Assembly (NCBI GenBank): GCA_002841315.1
Contig: PHEW01000003.1
Location: 124,001 to 188,000 of the forward strand
Source: Actinobacteria bacterium HGW-Actinobacteria-4
GTDB lineage: Bacteria; Actinomycetota; Actinomycetes; Actinomycetales; Demequinaceae
Direction: 5' to 3'
Length of the DNA: 64,000 nt
The stretch's first letter is position 1; every line of letters starts with the position of its first letter. The notes under the pieces were generated by a model, which was given only the letters and a program-made list of their open reading frames with translations, was not told the origin of the DNA and ran no database searches. Below, piece after piece: positions 15,842-23,719 of the stretch. The position numbers and the translations under genes are program-made.

Positions 15842-16725
15842 GACGACTCACCGCCTCCACCACTCGGAGCGGCAAGCGCGAGCGCGAGGATCAGATCGTC
15901 GTCGCGGAGCAGCAGGTCGAGAGTCTCGCCCAGCAGCAGCCGGAGCAGGATGCCGCGACCGCTGCTGGTGGCCACGTAAGCCGGGTGCGGGTTCCCGAGC
16001 AGCGCCTTCAGCAGGGCGGCCCAGGAGCGGCGCGGCAGGTCGAGCAGTGCCCGCGCGTGCCGATCGCGGCGCAGCGCCTCGAAGGCGGACTGGCGGGTGC
16101 CAGCCTTCATCAACGCCCCGCAGACGTGCTCGACCGCGGCCCGTGCGGTATCGGTCGGCCAGTCGAGCAAGCACAGCATCGCGATGGCGTCCTCGGCCGC
16201 CGATCCAGCGGACATGCACGCTTGCGCTGACCCGAGACTGTCGCGGGGTTCCGGTTCGAGGTCGCTGGGACGAAGGTCGGTGGTGTGGAACGCGGGATGG
16301 TAGTCGGCCAGCGCGGTGTCTCGTTCGGAGAATCGTTCAGGGTCGTGGAACGCCGAGACGTGCGCGCGGCGGGCCTGGTGCACCGAGCAGAGCAGCCCTT
16401 GAGCGCGTTCCTCGTAGACGCAGGTGATCCGCACGGCGTGGGTGATGATCGCCCACGGATCGTTGGCCTCACGGGTCGAGCGGTACTGCATCGCGTCGAA
16501 CGCCGCCGTCACCGCCTCCCAGGTGTCGAGCCTGTGTTTCCTCGCGAGAGCGCGGTACTTGTCGGCGGCGAACTCCATCAGCTCGCGTGCCACCGGGTCG
16601 TGAACCCAGGCATCCTCGCCGCCCTCGTACAGGCGATGGAGCAGGGCACGCAGGCCATCGCCGGTGGTGAAGTCCTCAGCCCCGTCGGCCGTCGGCTCGG
16701 TGCTGGTGCTGGTTGGTGTGGTCAT
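15838..16725 (-). CDS. Conserved element protein of unknown function, 295 aa
   Basis: A soluble, mostly helical protein that I do not recognise. An N-terminal low-complexity Thr/Ser stretch is followed by a domain with WEAVTAAFDAMQYRSTREAN and DPWAIITHAVRITCVYEERA. The pattern recalls sigma-factor-like or replication-accessory helical domains, but the match is too weak to name. The C-terminal third is Leu/Arg/Ala-rich. The ATG at 16725 has a perfect AGGAGG site seven to eight bases upstream and the recurrent leader motif 21 bases upstream. It overlaps the ParB-like start by GTGA, so the two are coupled. Confidence 0.6.
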   Translation of the reverse strand: MTTPTSTSTEPTADGAEDFTTGDGLRALLHRLYEGGEDAWVHDPVARELMEFAADKYRALARKHRLDTWEAVTAAFDAMQYRSTREANDPWAIITHAVRITCVYEERAQGLLCSVHQARRAHVSAFHDPERFSERDTALADYHPAFHTTDLRPSDLEPEPRDSLGSAQACMSAGSAAEDAIAMLCLLDWPTDTARAAVEHVCGALMKAGTRQSAFEALRRDRHARALLDLPRRSWAALLKALLGNPHPAYVATSSGRGILLRLLLGETLDLLLRDDDLILALALAAPSGGGGESS

Positions 16726-16745
16726 GGTGTCGGCACCTCCTGGCA

Positions 16746-16758
16746 GGCAGGTGCGCAC
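16746..16758 (-). promoter_or_regulatory. Recurrent leader motif GTGCGCACCTGCC
   Basis: The fullest example of the motif; the strand continues TGCCAGGAGG, so the motif runs into the ribosome binding site of the gene starting at 16725. Confidence 0.4.
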
Positions 16759-16818
16759 TCGCTCCCACGAGCGCGTCCTGCATGCCGATGCCGTCGCAGC
16801 CATGACCTCTCACCACCG

Positions 16819-17223
16819 TCAACTCATCGAGACCCCAGAGCGGGACACCTGCGACGCAGGCGCGGTACTGCGCCCGAACGCCGAGATCGGCGGCAACCGA
16901 CGGGCGCGATCCCCGAGACGACGAACACCTGCACCGAGCGGGGTGCGGGAGCGGCGTGCCAGCTCGGCCTGGAAGTCGAGACCCCGCCCGGCCGCGTGCG
17001 CCGAGTGGCGGGCGATCAAGTCAGTGGGGCGCACCCACTCCACGCCGCGCCCACGAACGAGCGCGTGCCGCTTGTCGTCGCGGGCGACCTGCACGGCCCG
17101 CACCGCCTCCGGCGTACTCATCACTTCGACCGACTCGGGGCGCTCCCGCGGCTCCTCGGGCACCAGCCGTGCGGGATCGGGCCTGGCCGGATTGTTGTGC
17201 TGCGGGTTGTCGGTCGTGTTCAT
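16819..17223 (-). CDS. Element protein of unknown function, 134 aa
   Basis: A polar protein with an N-terminal Asn/Pro/Arg-rich segment, a central helix (MSTPEAVRAVQVARDDKRH) and an Arg-rich C-terminal half. No domain is recognised and no membrane segment is present. It is placed between the DUF2637 gene (ATGA overlap with that gene's stop) and the 295-residue protein. The overlap supports real translation, although the C-terminal part is so Arg/Ser-rich that the 3' half of the frame could be less constrained. Its role is not deducible. Confidence 0.5.
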   Translation of the reverse strand: MNTTDNPQHNNPARPDPARLVPEEPRERPESVEVMSTPEAVRAVQVARDDKRHALVRGRGVEWVRPTDLIARHSAHAAGRGLDFQAELARRSRTPLGAGVRRLGDRARRLPPISAFGRSTAPASQVSRSGVSMS

Positions 17224-17909
17224 GGGGTCGTCTCCTCCCGCTCATCGGCGGCGTCGGTGGTGTCAGTGAGGTGCGCGACGGCGAACCAGCGGCCCACGGT
17301 CGAGGGATGCACCCCGAGTTCGCGGGCGATCCGCTTGTTCGACCAGCCCGCGTCCCGCAGCTCCCACCCCAGCACCCGCCGATCCGCCACACCCTCATCG
17401 CGACGGCCAGCCTCCGTCTCGCCGGACGGCAGCGCAGGCATCGACTCCGCGGTGATCGTCGAGAACGACGCGGCGTCGGCAGGCCCTTTGTCGGGGTCGG
17501 GGTCTGTCGTGCGGGTGAGAATCACGGTCAGGTGCGTGATGGCCAGCAAAACGACGGGCGGCACCGCGGCGACCGAGGCCGCGAGCATCCTGGGAACATC
17601 TGCGTCCGCGGCGACGACAGCATGAATGGCGTTCGCAGTCACGGACACGAGCGCGCCGCCGACCAGCAGCGCCCACGGATACCAAGCCGAGCGCTGCCTG
17701 GCGAGCGCGACGACGGCGACCGTGGCGACGACGATGATGCCGTCCACGATCAGCGGCCACGCCCACGCCTGCCCAGCCCCGATCCCGGAGCGAGCAGCCA
17801 GATCGGCCAACGACGTGAACGACAGCCAGAACGCCCCGGCGGCGATGAACACCGTCCCCGCGACCGCCGTCATGGCAGCCCAGCGCCGCCCTCCCGATTC
17901 ACGCCTCAC
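17220..17909 (-). CDS. DUF2637 membrane protein with C-terminal HTH (SpdB-like)
   Basis: A 229-residue protein with four hydrophobic helices between residues 13 and 130 (for example WPLIVDGIIVVATVAVVALA). This is the DUF2637 pattern found in actinomycete plasmid spread (Spd) and transfer proteins. Residues 180-225 form a helix-turn-helix (WELRDAGWSNKRIARELGVH followed by PSTVGRWF). Combining DUF2637 with an HTH is known in such elements and suggests a membrane-tethered DNA-binding protein. The GTG at 17909 overlaps the preceding primase stop (GTGA); a start at 17963 would overlap that gene by 58 bases. Confidence 0.8.
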   Translation of the reverse strand: MRRESGGRRWAAMTAVAGTVFIAAGAFWLSFTSLADLAARSGIGAGQAWAWPLIVDGIIVVATVAVVALARQRSAWYPWALLVGGALVSVTANAIHAVVAADADVPRMLAASVAAVPPVVLLAITHLTVILTRTTDPDPDKGPADAASFSTITAESMPALPSGETEAGRRDEGVADRRVLGWELRDAGWSNKRIARELGVHPSTVGRWFAVAHLTDTTDAADEREETTP

Positions 17910-18841
17910 AGCCCAGCCCTCCCCAAGGCTGCGGACGGCGGGCTCGCCGAGCGACCGAACCACCGACCCGCGCCCTGGCTCCGCCGATCTGACGGGGCCT
18001 CGGGCGCGGGCTGGGTGGCGCGGTAGGCGGAGCGCACGGTCGTGGTGATCTCGCGATCACCCAGACCTGCCGACTGTGCCGCCGCGCCCAAGGCGTCGAG
18101 GGCATCGGTGGGTGAGACGCCGTTCTCGGCGAGGCGGCAGGCGGCCCAAAAGAGGCCCCGGTTCCGCTCGCCCTCACCCCGCCCGGCAACCCACGCCGCC
18201 AACCGCTTCCCATCAACAGCGACCGAGGTGCCGCCGGCGCGTGGCGGGGCGACGGGGCGCGGGTCGAGGAAGTCCCGAAGACGGGCCGCGTCCACCGGGC
18301 TAACCGAGTGCGCGGCGATGTCGGCGACCTCGTAGCGGCGGACGTGGCCGTCGATGATTCGTCGGGAGGGCGGAGCGATGATGTAGCCGCCGTCGCCCCG
18401 GAAATCGACGCCCGCGGTGGCTGCCTGCCACGACCGCTGCTCGCGGCCCGGGGTCGCCGGGAAGTACACGTGCGCGCCTCCGGTGGGTGTGCGCACGAGC
18501 AGACCCGCGCCATCGACGAGCCCCGCGTCGGTGGCGCGCTGGAACGCCGCGCGGCCGTCGTGGGGGCCGTGGACATCGACATCGACGACGACAACGCCGG
18601 ATGGAGCGCCGGTCGGGATGCCGATGTTCGCGTTCGGTGTGCGCGACCACCACGCGGCAACCTGTTCCGGGTCGCTGCTCGCATCGAGGAACCCACGGCG
18701 GGTCAGCGGACGCTTCCCCTCGACGACGCACGGAAACACGGGCACGCCAGCCGCCGCGAGGCTCCGCGCCGCGAGCCCCAGGCTCGGTGAACGATCCACG
18801 CGAATGAGCGCCGCCAGGACATCGAATGCTTCGGGCATCAC
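17906..18841 (-). CDS. Bifunctional primase/polymerase (archaeo-eukaryotic primase type)
   Basis: Prim-Pol enzyme of 311 residues for element replication. The N-terminal domain carries the metal-binding pair in VVVVDVDVHG (Asp87, Asp89) and LVRTPTGGAHVYF, where His124 is the expected nucleotide-site residue. FRGDGGYIIAPPS follows, all typical of the bifunctional DNA primase/polymerase family. A short C-terminal helical region (NRGLFWAACRLAENGVS) matches the primase C-terminal domain of such proteins. The GTG-ATG at 18841/18838 overlaps the stop of ardC, so either codon can be the start. There is no helicase domain in the protein. Confidence 0.9.
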   Translation of the reverse strand: MMPEAFDVLAALIRVDRSPSLGLAARSLAAAGVPVFPCVVEGKRPLTRRGFLDASSDPEQVAAWWSRTPNANIGIPTGAPSGVVVVDVDVHGPHDGRAAFQRATDAGLVDGAGLLVRTPTGGAHVYFPATPGREQRSWQAATAGVDFRGDGGYIIAPPSRRIIDGHVRRYEVADIAAHSVSPVDAARLRDFLDPRPVAPPRAGGTSVAVDGKRLAAWVAGRGEGERNRGLFWAACRLAENGVSPTDALDALGAAAQSAGLGDREITTTVRSAYRATQPAPEAPSDRRSQGAGRWFGRSASPPSAALGRAGL

Positions 18842-19917
18842 AGCCTCCGCCCTGCCAGCGCTGGCGCCGACGCAGCACGCGGACGATCGGTCTCCACCGA
18901 GTTCGCAGCCGTACGGGAGGTGCGCGGACTGGGAGCGTCGCGTTCGAGTCCGGGCGGGGTGCCGTCGCCGACCTGGAGCGTGTCGAGCTGGTCGAGGATC
19001 GCCAGCGCGGTCTTCCGCACCCGCTCGCCGGTGGACTGCACCACCTGGACGGGCTCTTGGCCGTCCACGCGGGCGGCCCAGGTCGAGACGTACGGGATCG
19101 TGTACCCGGTGGTGTCCATGCCGTGCGCGGCACCGATCATCAGCGCGACGGACTCGGCTTCGACCTCGCGGATGCCGCGATGCTGACGTGCTTCCTCGTC
19201 GTCGGGATCGTGCATCAGCACGTGCGCCAGCTCGTGCGCGAGCGTCTTGACCTGCGCAGCAGGGTCCATGTTCTCCCGCACCGCTACCGTGCGCTCCTCA
19301 TAGTCGGTCATGCCGTTCGCGCCGGAGATCATCCCCTCGTGTGGCACCCGCAGCACCTCGAACCCCGCGCCGCGAATCTGCCCGGCCAGCCCGTCCCACA
19401 GCCCCGAGGGTGCTTCGCCTTCCAGCAGCGTCGGAGCGGGCGGAACTGGCAATGGTTCTCCGTCGGTCTGGGAGGCATCCCACACGTAGGCCGGCCGGGC
19501 TCCGACCATCCGCGAGCGCACCACCTCGCCGGCCTTCGGCGTCTCCCTCGGCCCGAGCCGCCGCCACGAGCCCGCATCGGCAGGGGTCGCGGTGGCGAAC
19601 CGGCCCGTCACGGGCGCGAAGATCATGTAGCCCGGCTGGCCCTTCATCACCTGCCGACCGAGCCCCTGCCACTGCCGGTACCCGGCAACCAGGGTGGGGA
19701 AGGGTTCGGGCACGCGGCCTGCCTCGAACGCGGCTTCGTGCTGCACCCAGATCAGCATCGTGTTGTTGAACGACCGCGACCGGAACCGCGCCGCGAAGGC
19801 GAGCGCCTGGCGCCAGTCGTCACCCGAGACCAGCGACTCGACCGCGCCGGTCAGCTTCTCGTGCAGCTCGTCGAGCTTCGCCTCTCGCGCCGCGCGGGCG
19901 TCCTCGTTCGATGCCAT
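18838..19917 (-). CDS. ardC: ArdC-like anti-restriction protein with zinc metallopeptidase domain
   Basis: A 359-residue protein expected to protect incoming single-stranded DNA. Residues 1-130 are an ArdC N-terminal ssDNA-binding domain, with SFNNTMLIWVQHEAAF and VAGYRQWQGLGRQVMKGQPG. The second half is a metalloprotease-like domain with LAHELAHVLMH (HExxH-type zinc site) and a downstream Glu in IREVEAESVALMIG. It is the first gene of the minus-strand transfer operon, a place where early-expressed anti-restriction genes are expected. The ATG at 19917 was chosen; the 33 residues upstream in the same frame are Arg/Ser-rich leader sequence. Confidence 0.85.
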   Translation of the reverse strand: MASNEDARAAREAKLDELHEKLTGAVESLVSGDDWRQALAFAARFRSRSFNNTMLIWVQHEAAFEAGRVPEPFPTLVAGYRQWQGLGRQVMKGQPGYMIFAPVTGRFATATPADAGSWRRLGPRETPKAGEVVRSRMVGARPAYVWDASQTDGEPLPVPPAPTLLEGEAPSGLWDGLAGQIRGAGFEVLRVPHEGMISGANGMTDYEERTVAVRENMDPAAQVKTLAHELAHVLMHDPDDEEARQHRGIREVEAESVALMIGAAHGMDTTGYTIPYVSTWAARVDGQEPVQVVQSTGERVRKTALAILDQLDTLQVGDGTPPGLERDAPSPRTSRTAANSVETDRPRAASAPALAGRRL

Positions 19918-19971
19918 GCTCCGGCCTCCTCTTCGGCGGGCCGCGACGCGGCTGCGCGCGGCGGTACACCT

Positions 19972-19988
19972 GGCAGGTAGGCGCGAAC
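19972..19988 (-). promoter_or_regulatory. Divergent variant of the recurrent leader motif before ardC
   Basis: On the minus strand GTTCGCGCCTACCTGCC followed by AGGTG, 55 bases before the ardC start. It is less conserved than the others. Confidence 0.25.
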
Positions 19989-20061
19989 ACCCGCGCCCAG
20001 ACCGTGAGCTGGACATCGTTCACCTCCTTGAGGCAGCCCGAGCCGAGACCGGGACGCAACA

Positions 20062-20075
20062 TTGAGCATGCTCAA
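20062..20075. promoter_or_regulatory. Palindromic operator copy 1 (perfect 14-mer)
   Basis: TTGAGCATGCTCAA is a perfect palindrome. It lies just downstream of the predicted -10 of the ardC-side promoter. The 19918-20227 gap holds no gene; it is the control region for both directions. Confidence 0.8.
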
Positions 20076-20092
20076 AATGCCCCGGAGTCCTG

Positions 20093-20121
20093 TTCTAACA
20101 CTGACCGTTGAGCATGCGCAA
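20093..20121 (-). promoter_or_regulatory. Predicted promoter for the ardC-led transfer operon
   Basis: The minus strand has -35 TTGCGC (20121-20116), a 17-base spacer and -10 TTAGAA (20098-20093). The -35 overlaps operator copy 2. Prediction from sequence only. Confidence 0.45.
20108..20121. promoter_or_regulatory. Palindromic operator copy 2
   Basis: TTGAGCATGCGCAA, one mismatch from the perfect palindrome. It overlaps the -35 of the predicted ardC promoter. Confidence 0.75.
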
Positions 20122-20124
20122 GCC

Positions 20125-20153
20125 TTGATTTGTGCATGCTCAACGAGTACGGT
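20125..20153 (+). promoter_or_regulatory. Predicted promoter for the regulator cassette
   Basis: -35 TTGATT (20125-20130), a 17-base spacer and -10 TACGGT (20148-20153). Operator copy 3 fills the spacer and copy 4 begins at the -10. Confidence 0.4.
20130..20143. promoter_or_regulatory. Palindromic operator copy 3
   Basis: TTGTGCATGCTCAA, one mismatch, 22 bases from copy 2 (about two helix turns). Confidence 0.75.
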
Positions 20154-20166
20154 TGAGCATGCACAA
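20153..20166. promoter_or_regulatory. Palindromic operator copy 4
   Basis: TTGAGCATGCACAA, one mismatch, 23 bases from copy 3, so copies 2-4 lie on the same helix face. Confidence 0.75.
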
Positions 20167-20227
20167 CCACCTTCTGGGTGGACTACATCGATGCCTTGCC
20201 CGTTGCGAAGGGAAGGGGGTCACCGTC

Positions 20228-20659
20228 ATGACCGAAGACGAGAGCCAGGCTGCGGCCGAAGACCTCGCCAAACGTCTGCGGCTCCTGATGGATGTCGCCG
20301 TCGCCGAGTCCGGCACGGAGCCGACCTACTCGCAGATCGCCGGCTACCTCCACGAACGAGGCACCAACCTGTCGCGGTCGCGCTGGACGTACATGGTCAA
20401 CGGCCACCGCTACGTCCAAGACCCCGCCGTCTTCGAAGGGCTCGCGGAGTTCTTCGACGTGGACGCCGCGTTCCTGCTCGGCGAGGACGGTGCTGCCACT
20501 CCCGAGAAGGTCTCTGCGCAGCTCGACCTGGTTCGGTCCATGCGTGCCGCGAAGGTGAAGTCCTACGCTGCCCGCACCCTCGGCGATATCTCGCCGAAAG
20601 CACTCCACGCCATCACCAAGTTCCTGGACGAGGAAATGACACACATGCCCGAGCACTGA
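20228..20659 (+). CDS. XRE/EspR-like transcriptional regulator
   Basis: A 143-residue DNA-binding regulator. The N-terminal HTH spans residues 8-70, with PTYSQIAGYLHERGTNLSRS as the recognition region and NGHRYVQDPAVFEGLAEFF behind it. A C-terminal helical part (VSAQLDLVRSMRAAKVKSYA, then a final helix) recalls the dimerisation domain of mycobacterial EspR. The start ATG 20228 has GAAGGGGG upstream; an upstream reading from 20132 runs through the operator and was rejected. It is followed 60 bases later by an ImmA-like protease, the ImmR/ImmA arrangement of ICEBs1. It probably binds the four palindromes and controls both divergent operons. Confidence 0.8.
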   Translation: MTEDESQAAAEDLAKRLRLLMDVAVAESGTEPTYSQIAGYLHERGTNLSRSRWTYMVNGHRYVQDPAVFEGLAEFFDVDAAFLLGEDGAATPEKVSAQLDLVRSMRAAKVKSYAARTLGDISPKALHAITKFLDEEMTHMPEH

Positions 20660-20718
20660 CCGGTACCGCACGATGGAGCCGCCACCGGTCCCTGCTCCCT
20701 ACAGAGAAGGGGCGAACC

Positions 20719-21183
20719 GTGAAGATCGAACAGACCGTATCGGCGGCCGTCGCGGGCCTTGAGCTCGGCAATACCTTCGCCCTTGACGATCTCCTCCACA
20801 CCGTCCAAGACCGGCGGCACCGTAGGCTCCGCGTCGTCGAACTCGCAGACCTCGACACCCACGACGGCCTCTGCGCGCTCTGGCTCTCCACCGATGCCGA
20901 AGACGTCGTGCTTCACGCCCGCAGCGACTCCGCGCTGCATCGCCAGCAGTTCGTGCTCCACGAGCTCGCCCACATGATCCTTGGCCACGGCGAAGGCGAC
21001 GGCTGTGCAGTCGGGGAGGTACTGCTGCCCAACATCCCGCCGTACACCAGAGGTCGCCTGCTCAGGCGGCAAGACCTCGACAGCGAAACCGAGATCGCCG
21101 CCGAGTCCCTCGCCGACCGGCTCGCCGCCGGCATCCGAGGGTCGGTGTTCGCAGAGTCCAGATACTCGGAGATATTCGGATGA
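20719..21183 (+). CDS. ImmA/IrrE-like zinc metalloprotease (anti-repressor)
   Basis: A 154-residue protein of the ImmA/IrrE family. The zinc site is HELAHMILGH (His81, Glu82, His85), with a downstream Glu-rich helix (ETEIAAESLADRLAA) supplying the third ligand. In ICEBs1 and relatives, ImmA cleaves the ImmR repressor to derepress the element. The XRE gene directly upstream makes the same role likely here. GTG 20719 has AGAAGGGG upstream; the much longer frame from 20062 is a run-on through the regulator gene. Its stop overlaps the next start (ATGA), so translation is coupled to the membrane protein. Confidence 0.85.
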   Translation: MKIEQTVSAAVAGLELGNTFALDDLLHTVQDRRHRRLRVVELADLDTHDGLCALWLSTDAEDVVLHARSDSALHRQQFVLHELAHMILGHGEGDGCAVGEVLLPNIPPYTRGRLLRRQDLDSETEIAAESLADRLAAGIRGSVFAESRYSEIFG

Positions 21184-22190
21184 TCCAGACGCTCGTCGCA
21201 ACGCTCATGTGGGCGCTCGTGGCGAGCCTGCTCATCTTCCGACGCAAACGCACCGACCGAAGCATCACCTACGCCGCCCTCACCATCGCCATCGCGATGA
21301 CGCTCAACGTGGATGCCGCCTACAGCGCCGTCGATCGACTGCTCGGTGGCACCAACCTCGCCACCCTGATCGCGGACGCGCTCCTGATGACCGGGCTGTT
21401 CTTCCTCGGCCGCGGCGTCATGAAGACCGGCGAGTACCGGCCCAGGCTCGTCCGAGCCGCCGTCAGCATCCCCGTCCTGCTCGTCGCGCTGCTCGCGATC
21501 ACCGCATCGTTCCTGCTCATCGACCGCGGCACCACTACCACACGATTTATGATCGACCTCGGCGCACAGCCAGCGGCGGCGGTCTACTCGATCATCAACT
21601 TCACCTACTGCCTCGTCATTGTCGTGGCGATGCTCGTCCTCGCCATAAGGCAGTACCGGCACAACACCGGCATCCAGCACCTCCCCGCGGCACTGTTGAG
21701 CCTGGGGTCGGCGTTCGGCGTCGCGCTCTGCCTCGCCGTGATCGTCATGGACGTTGCCCACGCCACGGGCCACCTCGACCTCATGCACACTATCCAGTCC
21801 GCCTACGATCCGCTCTCCGTCCTGACCTTCGTGTTCCTCTGTGCCGGGTTCGCGATCCAGCCTGCCGTCCGTCGCGCTCAGCACCGCGCCCGGCAGAGGC
21901 AGACCGTCGCCCTCACAGCGCAGCTGGAGTCGCTTTGGCACCAGGCGACGCGCGCACGGCCCGGGCTGAGCCAGGCCGACCCCCTCGCCGCCAGTAGCGA
22001 AGACCCCGAAGGGCACCTCCACCGAGTGATCGTCGAAATCCGCGACGCGATGATCGACCCTCGCATCACCTTCGACATCAGCACCGACGACCGCGACCTG
22101 CTCGAACGCGCCGAGAGTCACCTCGTCGGAAGCGACAGTGCCCTCGCGACGACCTCGCCGTTTCCCTACGTCGAGGAGCGGGAGTCGTGA
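21180..22190 (+). CDS. Seven-helix membrane protein with cytoplasmic tail (MAB_1171c/DUF6545-like)
   Basis: A 336-residue integral membrane protein with about seven hydrophobic helices in residues 3-225 and a charged cytoplasmic tail of about 110 residues. The tail begins QLESLWHQATRARPGL and carries GHLHRVIVEIRDAMIDP. This plan matches the MAB_1171c family of putative transporters/DUF6545, often linked to XRE and ImmA genes in actinobacteria. It could be a receptor that passes an external signal to the ImmA/regulator pair; that is inference from the cassette. ATGA overlap upstream and GTGA overlap downstream show tight coupling. Confidence 0.7.
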   Translation: MIQTLVATLMWALVASLLIFRRKRTDRSITYAALTIAIAMTLNVDAAYSAVDRLLGGTNLATLIADALLMTGLFFLGRGVMKTGEYRPRLVRAAVSIPVLLVALLAITASFLLIDRGTTTTRFMIDLGAQPAAAVYSIINFTYCLVIVVAMLVLAIRQYRHNTGIQHLPAALLSLGSAFGVALCLAVIVMDVAHATGHLDLMHTIQSAYDPLSVLTFVFLCAGFAIQPAVRRAQHRARQRQTVALTAQLESLWHQATRARPGLSQADPLAASSEDPEGHLHRVIVEIRDAMIDPRITFDISTDDRDLLERAESHLVGSDSALATTSPFPYVEERES

Positions 22191-23323
22191 TAGGCCGCAT
22201 CGCTCTCGGCGCTGGGGCCGCGGCGGCAGCGGTTGCCGGGGTCGGGTGGGCCATCGCGCGGCGGCTCACCGCACCCGTCGGCCCACGAATGTTCGACCTC
22301 ACCGTTCGAGGCGTCGAGTACACCGACGACGGCGACCTGATCGTGCTCGACCGCACCGACCAGGCCGCCGCGCCAGGCATCTACAATCTCTGGTTCGAGC
22401 ACGGCGGCTGGGCGCAGCTCGCCACAGATACCGTCGATCGAGGACCCACCCGCGTCGCTCGCAGGATCACGGGCACCACATCGGGTTTCACTCCGAAGAC
22501 CGGCGATTGCGCCTCCTGGAGCGGCATCTACTACGCCACCCCAGCCGACGCCGGACTCCACACACGCGACATCACCATCACGACCCCCGCAGGACCATGC
22601 CCGGCCTGGCGCATCGACGGCGACCTCGCGACCTGGGCCATCCACATCCACGGCCTCGGCAGCACCCGCGCCGGCACCCTCCGCGGCGTCCTCGCCGCAA
22701 CCGAACTCGGCTACACCTCCCTCGTCGTCAGCTACCGCAACACAGCAGAAGGGCCGCGAGTTGGCACCGGCCGGACGACCTTCGGCTACGCAGAGACGAG
22801 CGACGTTGACGAGGCCATCGGGTACGCCGTCCGACGAGGAGCCGAACAGGTCGTGATCTTCGGCTGGTCGATGGGTGCCGCTGTCGCTCTCCAGCTCGCC
22901 GACCACCCGCGACATCCGGGACTGATCGCCGCGCTCGTACTCGACTCCCCAGTCCTCAACTGGACCGAAGTCATCAAGTCCAACTGCGCCCGCAGCGGAT
23001 GGCCTGCAGCAGCCGGGCACCTCGCGATCCCGTGGCTCACCCTCGACCCACTGGCACGCACAGTCGGCCTGCCAGGACGCATCCCACTTCCCACCTTCGA
23101 CTGGACATCCCGAGCCGTAGAGCTCAACACGCCGACCCTGATCCTCCACGGCACCCGAGACGACTCCGTGCCGATCCGGCTCTCACAAGCACTCCGAGAC
23201 GCTCGCCCGGACCTCGTTGAGCTTGAGACCTTCGATGCCGGCCACACCCTCTGCTGGAACAGCGATCTGGACCGCTGGCGGAACACGGTGACCGCCTGGC
23301 TCAAGGTGCGCATCCCACGCTGA
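22187..23323 (+). CDS. Alpha/beta hydrolase with N-terminal membrane anchor
   Basis: A 378-residue serine hydrolase. Residues 5-25 form a signal anchor, then an N-terminal beta-rich extension of about 120 residues precedes the hydrolase domain. The nucleophile elbow is GWSMGAAV (Ser228), the acid is in GTRDDSVPI (Asp325 or 326) and the base in DAGHTLCW (His353). The oxyanion region is IHIHGLGST. GTG start overlaps the stop of the membrane protein. As the last gene of the regulator cassette it might make or destroy a small signal molecule, but no substrate can be read from the sequence. Confidence 0.8.
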   Translation: MIGRIALGAGAAAAAVAGVGWAIARRLTAPVGPRMFDLTVRGVEYTDDGDLIVLDRTDQAAAPGIYNLWFEHGGWAQLATDTVDRGPTRVARRITGTTSGFTPKTGDCASWSGIYYATPADAGLHTRDITITTPAGPCPAWRIDGDLATWAIHIHGLGSTRAGTLRGVLAATELGYTSLVVSYRNTAEGPRVGTGRTTFGYAETSDVDEAIGYAVRRGAEQVVIFGWSMGAAVALQLADHPRHPGLIAALVLDSPVLNWTEVIKSNCARSGWPAAAGHLAIPWLTLDPLARTVGLPGRIPLPTFDWTSRAVELNTPTLILHGTRDDSVPIRLSQALRDARPDLVELETFDAGHTLCWNSDLDRWRNTVTAWLKVRIPR

Positions 23324-23458
23324 TCGGCAGAACGCAGCGGCCACTCTCGAAACCCGTCTCGTTCGGCCACGCCCGGAGAAACCCAACTCAAGCCGTACCT
23401 CAGCCGGTATCATCGTGGGTGTTGGCCTGCCTGGGCCATTGAGCGAGGGAGGACCAAC

Positions 23459-23719
23459 GTGGCTGAGCCGTGGCTGTCCGCAGACGACATCGCCGCCCAC
23501 CTCGGGGTCACCAAAGACACCGTCTACACCTGGATCGCCGAGAAGGCCATGCCCGCCCACAAGGTCGGACGCCTCTGGAAGTTCCAAGCCAGCGAGATAG
23601 ACGACTGGGTGCGCGCGGGTGCGGCGGCCAGTGACCAAGAGCTCCACGTAGCCCATCCCGGTGTCGGTGGACGCTCCTACGCTCATGACAACGACGAGCA
23701 CGGGGAGGGGGGAAGATGA
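23459..23719 (+). CDS. Excisionase-family (MerR-like HTH) DNA-binding protein of the restriction operon
   Basis: An 86-residue protein whose residues 3-55 are a helix-turn-helix of the excisionase family: LSADDIAAHLGVTKDTVYTW, IAEKAMPAHKVGRLW and KFQASEIDDWV. The GTG start has GGGAGGA upstream. Its stop overlaps the methyltransferase start (ATGA), placing it as the first gene of the restriction-modification operon. A control protein for that operon or a recognition subunit is more likely than a true excisionase. Confidence 0.75.
   Translation: MAEPWLSADDIAAHLGVTKDTVYTWIAEKAMPAHKVGRLWKFQASEIDDWVRAGAAASDQELHVAHPGVGGRSYAHDNDEHGEGGR

Noticed and set aside
20062-20718. Upstream extension of the ImmA-like protein through the regulator gene (373-codon reading)
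   Set aside because: The first 219 codons are Arg/Pro-rich and antiphase to a clear regulator gene; the GTG at 20719 has its own ribosome site.
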